Shown: positions 57,370-64,000 of the stretch, in pieces
Layout: every line of letters starts with the position of its first letter
How positions within the stretch are numbered: position 1 is the stretch's first letter
Assembly: GCA_036362985.1 (NCBI GenBank)
Contig: JAYGXS010000004.1
Location: 1,405,959 to 1,469,958 of the forward strand
DNA length: 64,000 bases
Direction of reading: 5' to 3'
DNA from: Ligula intestinalis
Lineage: Eukaryota > Platyhelminthes > Cestoda > Diphyllobothriidea > Diphyllobothriidae
The notes under the pieces: model-generated
What the model was told of the DNA's origin: nothing
The model's input: the letters and a program-made list of their open reading frames with translations, nothing else
Database searches by the model: none
Made by a program: the position numbers and the translations under genes

Positions 57370-58829
57370 TTGTTTTATTGGCTCCTCAGCTCCATGAGGT
57401 GATTGTACAGGCGTGGCGAGAAGAGGCCGTTCCTGATGACTGGGCATAGGTATCCTTGTACCTGTCCACAAGAAGCGAGAAAAGTCTAGATCCGAGAACT
57501 ACCATGGCATAAGTCTTATCGATTTTGCTGCGAAAATCTTCGCTATTGTTCTTCTCAGGCGCTTCCAGTCTGTACATGACTCCAGGACACGACCCATCCA
57601 AGCCGGATTCCGCGCTGGGCGTGGATGTGCTGATCAGATATTCACACTGAGGCGCACTCAAGAATTCCGCCATAGCTACCAGCAAACGACGGCCGTTTGT
57701 TTCGTCGATTTTGCCGCCGCATTCGATTCCATCCATCGTGAGTCCCTGTAGCGAATAATGAAACTGGATGGAGTGCCGACCAAACTCATTGCCATGACTA
57801 AGGCCTACTATCGGTCTACCACCGCACGAGGCCTGGTCCACAACAATCTCTCTCAGTCGTTCGATATCCGGTCTGGTGTCCGTCAGGGCTACGTCCTTTC
57901 GCCCATTCTGTTTAACTACGTCATTGACTAGATTCTCGGCAAAGCCCTACATGAAGAGGATGGTTTTTGATCTTGCACCGGGACGCCGACTAACTGATCT
58001 CGACTACGTCGATGATATTGCGCTGTTAGTCTCAAGTTTTGGTGGTCTACAGTAGGTAGTGTCGCGGTTAAATGAGATCGCTATGTCGGTAGGCATGTCC
58101 ATAAATTCCGGAAAGACGAAGTTGTTCTCGAGCTGCGTCCCTGACCAGGAAAAGGCACCCCTGGGGATTAATAGCCATCAACTTGAAGCAGTAGACAGCT
58201 TTAAATACCTCGGGGCGAGACTGCTACCAAATGGGCAGAGCAAGGACGGCATTGTCTCCCGTATCGGTGCTGCTCGTTGGGTTTTCTCAACCCTTCGAAA
58301 GCGCCTATGGATCCGACGTGAAATCTCCATCGCCACGAAGATTCGTGCGTACCGTGCATCCATCTGGTCAGTCCTGCTCTATGGATGTGAATGCTGGGCT
58401 GTGCGCGCTGACGATGAGCGAAGACTAGAGGTCTTTGACCACCGGTGCCTAAGGACGATCCTGCGAGTTAAGTATAGCGACTTCATCTCAAATGAGACAG
58501 TCCGCATCCGCTGCGATCGTATCACGAGGATATCTCAGGCCATTCAAGAAAGGCGACTGAAGTGGTTTGGACACGTTCTCCGTCGTCCGCCGCACGAGCT
58601 TACCTATGCTGCCCTCGACCCGGCACCGCAGCCCACCTGGAAACGTCGAAGAGGGGGGCAACTGAAGACTTGGCTCGACACCGTCCGTCAAGACATGGAA
58701 GCAGTTCTTGGACCTTCTATCTTCGGTCTCCGTCGCTGGAGAAGGGACTGGGTGGAGGTTTCCAGATCCGCTGCCGCCAATAGCCACGCATGGAGAGGTA
58801 CCGTTCGTGACATCATTGAGGCCGGCTAG
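57370..58829 (+). mobile_element. RTE-type (SR2-like) non-LTR retrotransposon, RT and C-terminus
   Basis: The front half (57390-58050) is broken by stops and shifts. It still reads LHEVIVQAWREEAVPDDW, QAGFRAGRGCADQIF, VCFVDFAAAFDSIHRES (RT motif A) and SGVRQGYVLSPILFN (motif B), with catalytic YVDD at 58005-58016. The back half is a clean 256-codon frame, 58059-58829. It contains GMSINSGKTKLF, FKYLGARLLPNGQS, VLLYGCECWAVRADDERRLE, RRLKWFGHVLRRP, then WKRRRGGQLKTWLDTVRQDM and WRRDWVEVSR. Typical RTE ending in flatworms. The 5' endonuclease is absent. Confidence 0.92.
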
Positions 58830-59199
58830 ATCAGGCATGATCACAGCCGTAACCAGTACAAGTACCTGCGAAGCCATCCTCCAATTTATTATTTTAAGTA
58901 AGGTAGTGGACACCGCGTTAGACCCCAGTGCTGTCTTGTGAATGGTACAGAGAGACGTTTGGCTTGCCCAATTTTTCTTCTACATACAAACTGAACCCTG
59001 TCTTGCGGATTTGGCGGATTCATGTCATCTGGTGTCGACTACAGTTGCCAATACTTTTTCTGTTCTATAAAATTAGGAGACGCCGATGGGTCTTTTATAT
59101 CAAGTCTTATCGAAGAACTGATCTTAAAGAGCTTTTAAAACGTCGCAGTCAATCAATTTAAACCTGCATTCTGATGCATAAACGTGGGCGTCATAATCG
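58830..59199. other. Spacer between RTE and Penelope copies
   Basis: GCGGATTTGGCGGATTCATG at about 59005 recurs at about 60260 (GCGGGTTTGGCGGATCCATG), so this is probably Penelope flank. Confidence 0.45.
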
Positions 59200-60165
59200 A
59201 ATGGACCAGCCTAGTAGACTTACAAAACCAGCTTAACGGCATCTACCCCGACATCCGACTCACGAGTGAAGAAGATATTGCCGAACAGCCGACCCAGTGG
59301 AGAACTCAGCACCCCGGTGCATAGAAGGGCTACTAACACAGCCCAGGTGTTAACATTCTATAGCAACCACCTAATGGCGCATAAACACGACTGTATTAGA
59401 GCACGCTTTCAGAGGAAAAAAACACATCGCAGTGAACTTGAGGGACGAGTGCTAGAACTACAGCATATTCGGGACAAACTGGCAAGGAATGGATACCCGA
59501 CCAGCTTCGTCAACCACTGCCTCCATACGCGCCCACGGGGAACAAACGGAGCAGAGCCAACAACACTCTGTCAACCTCTACCGTATATAAAGGATATGCC
59601 AGAAGCAACTTGACGTATCAATTCCGAACATGGCGTGGATATTGCTTATCTTCTGACATCTACCCTGCGTTCGCGGATCATGTAAGTAAAAGGCCGACTA
59701 GAGATAGGTGAGCAGTGTGGCATCGTTTATCAAGTGTCATGCTGCGACTGTTCTTGCCATTACACAGGGCAGAATGGGCGACAACTTAGATTGCGAATAA
59801 CGGAGCGCAAACGGACACTGCGGAAAGGCGACCCACAATCGCAGATGGCTACACACACTCTGAAAGAGGGCCACGAATTCAACTTCATGGGTACGCGGAT
59901 AATGGCACGTGCCAGTAATAAGACGGAGCCAGAACTACTGGAGGTCTGCATGTCAGGCTCCAAATCCATCAATAGGCATGTGAATATACCGTCCTGTTAT
60001 TTTGCCCTCCGTTCACGTGACCAAGAAGCACGACCCATCTCATGTCCGAGGACGCACGCCACCACGGTTAGTCGACGTGGGCGTGGACTCAACCAATCAC
60101 GAATGCTACACTGTAGCTGGACTACAAAAATACGCCAATGCTGCCTGTTCTCTCATTTTTTCTGA
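59200..60165 (+). mobile_element. Penelope-like element: linker and GIY-YIG endonuclease
   Basis: IYPDIRLTSEEDIAEQPT, then TFYSNHLMAHKHDCIRARF and LARNGYPTSFVNHCLHTRP, then PLPYIKDMPEAT (linker). After a shift, the endonuclease frame 59734-60165 reads CCDCSCHYTGQNGRQLRLRI, then GHEFNFMGTRIMARASN, LLEVCMSGSKSINRHVNIPS and CYFALR. Arg, Glu and Asn active-site residues are retained, but Trp after Glu is Cys. The frame ends inside the first hammerhead-like motif. Confidence 0.87.
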
Positions 60166-60195
60166 TGATGGCCTCCTATACGAGACCGAAAGCTC
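60162..60195 (+). ncRNA. Hammerhead-ribozyme-like motif in Penelope tail, first copy
   Basis: In order: CTGATGA, TGGCCTCCTATACGAGACC, GAAA, GCTC. Stem II GGCCTC/GAGACC pairs 5 of 6. Stem III reduces to the palindrome AGCT. Both core boxes are intact. Overlaps the 3' end of the endonuclease frame. Confidence 0.6.
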
Positions 60196-60378
60196 AAGCT
60201 AATACAAGCGCTATCCCAGTGATCGCGCTATTGTCTTTTTTGCAAAACAAACCCGTCTCGCGGGTTTGGCGGATCCATGTCGTCTCGTGCCGATTCAGGT
60301 TTCCAAGACTTTTCTAGTCTGGGCCAATTGGCCCCTTCCCCCGATAAATTTCGGTTGCTTTCTTTGACGATTTTATCG

Positions 60379-60412
60379 CTGATGATGGACTCCCGCAAGA
60401 ATTCGAAAGCTC
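60379..60412 (+). ncRNA. Hammerhead-ribozyme-like motif in Penelope tail, second copy
   Basis: In order: CTGATGA, TGGACTCCCGCAAGAATTC, GAAA, GCTC, then AGAC. Stem II GGACTC/GAATTC pairs 5 of 6 with a G-U. TTTTAT upstream can pair with ATAAAA downstream as an outer stem I. Lies 217 bp after the first copy, in the same orientation. Confidence 0.55.
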
Positions 60413-60499
60413 AGACTAATAAAACTGTGATTCCGGTGATCGATCTTCTCAATCTATGCACATACCTGGCCTGCGAACCTTTGCCTCAATTATAACAAG

Positions 60500-62314
60500 T
60501 GTTCCCAACCCTTCGGTCTGGCGTTGGACCTGGCTGTATGCTGAACCAATGCAGTCCCACACCAGCACAGTCCCTCAATCGATCTACCGCGGTGGCATGA
60601 TGCAACGCGTGACGGTCAACTGATCAATCTCGTGATCGTGCGTTCTGAAATCTCCGGGCTGCGGCAGTGGTTGCCCTTTTTGACTCAACCTCATCCGTCT
60701 CATTTTTTTGAACTGGTGATGTCTTCTGCCGCGTAAACAGCGGCCCGGGATCGAAGCGGTTAAAGTGAAACCGTTAAAAATCAGCAGAGTGCGTTCTGTC
60801 ACGGCAGGCGGACAAAAGTCCACGCTACTTGTTGGCGTTCAATGGGGCATCTGCGATGGCCGAATTTAATTTCCACACTTCGCCGTCTCTCACAGTCCCA
60901 CCCACTTCACTTGCTCCACACGGTCGACCACCAATTGGGTCACTCGCTCACAATTGCTGTTCTTTTTTGTTTTCAACGTTACTTCTTCTATCTCCACTTT
61001 CAGCAAACCCAGTGCAGTTTATTCAACTAAATCTGTATTCTACGCAAGATACCTTAAAAATCAACAGCCCCCGCAAACTGTACGAGCCTCATGTCGTGCG
61101 AAACGCTATCTCGTCAATATTGGTCGGCGAACTATGAATATTTTATCCCACAGCCCCGTGCTTTGAAGCACTCATTTTCTTCGGGCAAAATTTGAACAAA
61201 AAAAAGGCGAAGGTGACAAAATACGCGAAAAAATGATTGATGTCTTTCAATTTGTCTTGTCTAATTGATAAACACTCACCGCACGCAAGCCAATAAGAGT
61301 TCGCGAAATTTCATGACATCAGTAAATTGTGTGTATATCGTCGCCTTTGCCTTGTTTGAAAGCAATATAAATGTTAGGACTTAAAGCATATCGGTGGACG
61401 ACTCATACTGACGTTTTTGAGAACCTGGGCGGGCCTCCGTTTTCAAAGCACCTACTGTCATTATCGGGGAGAGGAGCTTGACCAGATTGCCGGCTTTGGA
61501 TGCCCGCTCGCGGCATTGTATACTGATGTTAACTCTGTCAACAAACCCCTAGACCTTCTTTCGGTCTCCAAAGTCCTGCACCATTACGGGCACAAAAAAC
61601 AGGACAAGATCACACGTCAGTGAAGGCGGCCCCGCGACGAATCTACCGCATAAGGAAACAGGTTTACCAGTGCCCTCCACCGTGGTGACGAAACGCAGCA
61701 CCAACAACCGCCCGCGACAGTGAACAAGAAATAAGTCGATTAGCCTTCAGCCAACACGTTCAAGCAGCCATTCAAATGTCGGATAGATAGTAACAGTGGA
61801 CGTTTTAGAATTGAAGAGCGGGCCGGGTTCTATGAAGAGTTACCATGAAAAACCCCTGTTTACAAGTCCTCCAGTTTTCATTCCGACACTCTCATCTTTG
61901 CGATTCTGAGCAGTTTGCTTTATCCGTGACCGTATGCAGTTGAATGAGAGGTCGAAAAATGCTACATTGTCAATAAATTCTGCCCTTTTCATGGCATTTG
62001 CCTTGGCCAAACTATGTGCTTTAGTGAGAGGGTGATGTGTGGTCATGTTATGCAACATGTTCCGCTCACTGTACTCCTTCACAGGGACGAGTAATGACAC
62101 AGGAAGAAAAACCGATGTAGACCGTTTTTAACCAATCGAATTATTTACTCATTGTGCCTTGTTATGTTTACGGCTCCACCCTAATTCACGTGCTATATCA
62201 CCGGGTTTTTGAGCTGAACCGCATAGCGCTGGTTGCCGCTGTCTTGTCAGCCCCCCCCGTGTTTATTTAGGCAGATAGTATTGCCGGCAACGACATGAGA
62301 GACTGCAGTGGCTT
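60500..62314. other. Unassigned region
   Basis: Frames at 60829-61166 and 61417-61623 have no family features I can defend. No further SLC35F6-like exon was found here. Confidence 0.4.
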
Positions 62315-62447
62315 CCTGTGGCTTATTAGCTGTCGTCAGCCAATCATACTTAGACCCAAGTGGTGCACCATTCGAGGCTCAAACTCGCGACATTTTGATC
62401 AGTGTCTAATGCCCTAAGCATTGAGCCACGAGCTCGTTATCTTGCCT
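62315..62447 (-). repeat. tRNA-derived SINE
   Basis: Minus strand: GTGGCTCAATGCTTAGGGC (box-A-like), GCGAGTTTGAGCCTCG (box-B-like) and the body GGCTGACGACAGCTAATAAG. Confidence 0.6.
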
Positions 62448-62589
62448 GTTTAGGTCATCTAGGTGTGTGTTCGACCATCGGTTTCGATGAAGTCCGCCAA
62501 CTGAACCAACAGGTTGGTACATGAGGTGACGGTCTCAGGGGTTAGTTTAAAGTGGTAGAGGACGTAGTTAGCGGCTCCGCACTCTTCAC

Positions 62590-63120
62590 CTTCGCCCATG
62601 AGTCTCGAAGAGACTACACGGGTCGGGCGTGGGCTGCTGTGTCAAATGCAAGCCAATACACCGCCTAATTTAGTCTTACAGTGACAGTAGACTTTTGCGC
62701 TGGTACTACTGTACTATTTACCCTCACTCACCCATAATAGGTGTGAAGACAGGCCCAAGGAGGCCGAGGCGGATACGGCTATTACTGTGTCGTATTACAA
62801 CTGGCTACGATGTAGTTGAGTCTCACAATCAGTACTATCTCTGAGGCTAAAATTTGTCAGTGACGCTGGTTTTGAGTAAACACTGGGGGGCTCATGCCCC
62901 TTGTCTCAATAAGGAGTGTGAATCTGGGTTTAAACTATTTCGAGTAAGTACATGCTTTGGTCCCTGAGCAGAAGAGCGTTTGTCTTGGTTTCCGCCCTAT
63001 CAACTCTATCCATCAGGCTGTGTCATCTTAGATAATAATTTACTGCTGCTATAGGTACGTTCCTTTACTACGAGTGCTAGTTTCGATTAATCTTGTATGA
63101 TAAGACCAGTAGATAGTATA
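62590..63120. repeat. Unclassified dispersed repeat FX, copy 3
   Basis: Shares GCCAATACACCGCCTAATTTAG-like, CTTGGTTTCCGCCCT, TACTGCTGCTA and CTACGAGTGCTAG with 35885-36545, in the same order. Confidence 0.6.
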
Positions 63121-64000
63121 CTATAAGTATTTATTGTGTGTGCTTTTTAAGGAGTCGCACCCAATATGCACTCGCAATCTCTGTGAAGAGAAAAAGTGAT
63201 TAGCATTTGGATGATAATAGGGCGTTTGTAAAGTAATGTACCAGTCCTACCATGCACTTATGTCATGCAGTTTGCCGTTTATAGCCCAACTACATACCTA
63301 GCACAGTATCCATATATAGCTTGGACTTTCCGGAACCCCTGCTCGTATCCCATTGATCCCAGCACATTGTGCGAATGGGGGTTTAAGGTATTCCGAGTAA
63401 ATACCCAACTTCAGTAACTGTCAAACCAGAGTGTTGGAGACGAAGGTTGGTACTGCTACTGATATTTCTAATACTACTAACTAGGTATGCAGCTGATTAA
63501 TAGCATTTCTGGTACTATTTTGTTCTGTATTATTTTTGACAATGACGCTTATTAAAGTCGCCACTGGGCTCAGATACCCACAATCTCAACAAGAAGTGTA
63601 GTAGTGCTGGTGCTAGCAATGACGCTGCCATTTGTCGGAGGTCAGACCCTTTTCTTTCTAAATAGGTGCGCTACAAGCACGGTAGTAGAGGACAGCAGTG
63701 TTGCTGTGACTGCAATAGGCTAGATGCATAGGCTAGGGATTGAGGACTAGACTACACTACCACAGCTAAGCAAATCTAAACTAAGAGACCCAACTGCCTA
63801 ATTGAAGAGATACAATTGTGTCTAAACTGAATAATGAGGTTATAGCCAGTTAGACTTTAATGTTAGCTAGATTTGAATTTGGTGTAACTAATAAAGCAAT
63901 TAAGCTGCTGCTGCCACATTTTTACGAAGTTTGGACCAGAATACTGCTGCTAGAGGTAATATGCCACTGCTAATAGTGTTAATTCTAGTAATCATAGTTG
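63121..64000. repeat. Repeat-rich end of window, FX-related
   Basis: 63570-63600 (CAATCTCAACAAGAAG) and 63940-63995 (CTGCTGCTAGAGGTAATATG, TTCTAGTAATC) repeat words of FX copies 1 and 3. No gene. Confidence 0.45.

Noticed and set aside
57386..57841. 151-codon minus-strand frame
   Set aside because: Antisense shadow of the RTE reverse transcriptase on the plus strand.
61417..61623. Frame with DVNSVNKPLDL, reminiscent of the end of a Penelope endonuclease
   Set aside because: No upstream endonuclease blocks and no catalytic Glu in the right place; too weak to call.
1..64000. Bacterial-type operons, CRISPR arrays, rRNA genes
   Set aside because: None seen. Gene structure, intron borders and transposon types are all eukaryotic.

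Overview
The window is eukaryotic genomic DNA. It is intron-rich, crowded with retroelement relics, has one 10-base run of N, and shows no sign of bacterial gene organisation. Protein-level similarity and transposon content point to a parasitic flatworm. The evidence is Penelope-like elements with GIY-YIG endonucleases, an SR2/RTE-like LINE, a flatworm-type Gypsy gag-protease relic, tRNA-derived SINEs, and micro-introns of 35-41 bp next to introns of several kb. A tapeworm is my guess; I cannot fix the species.

Two real protein-coding genes are visible, both on the + strand and head to tail. Gene 1 (21121-47616) is a sodium/chloride-coupled neurotransmitter or amino-acid transporter of the SLC6 family. 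I could place 11 exons with perfectly matching splice phases; together they give 2007 nt, an open frame of 668 codons plus stop. Only the start-codon exon(s) upstream of 21121 are missing. Transmembrane segment 1 carries Gly where amine transporters carry Asp, so an amino-acid-type substrate (glycine-like) is favoured. Gene 2 (49512-56142 and probably beyond) is an SLC35F6-like member of the drug/metabolite transporter superfamily. Its first five or six exons encode about 241-253 residues. The last third of the protein was not found and probably lies past the right edge.

Layout. 1-21 kb: repeats and transposon debris only, including two 1.4-kb direct repeats, at least four Penelope fragments, a terminal-inverted-repeat element and foldback elements. 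21-48 kb: the SLC6 gene, its introns filled with LINE, Gypsy, Penelope, SINE and foldback sequence, plus a decayed duplicate of its second visible exon. 49.5-56.1 kb: the SLC35F6-like gene, with a 987-bp foldback element in its large intron. 56-64 kb: an RTE LINE, a Penelope copy with two hammerhead-like motifs, and repeat-rich flank.

The most interesting non-protein signal is a set of hammerhead-ribozyme-like cores (CTGATGA...GAAA) beside or within Penelope-derived sequence. Two oppositely oriented, core-complete copies sit in the arms of a 571-bp palindrome at 32391-32961, and two more follow the Penelope endonuclease at 60.2-60.4 kb.
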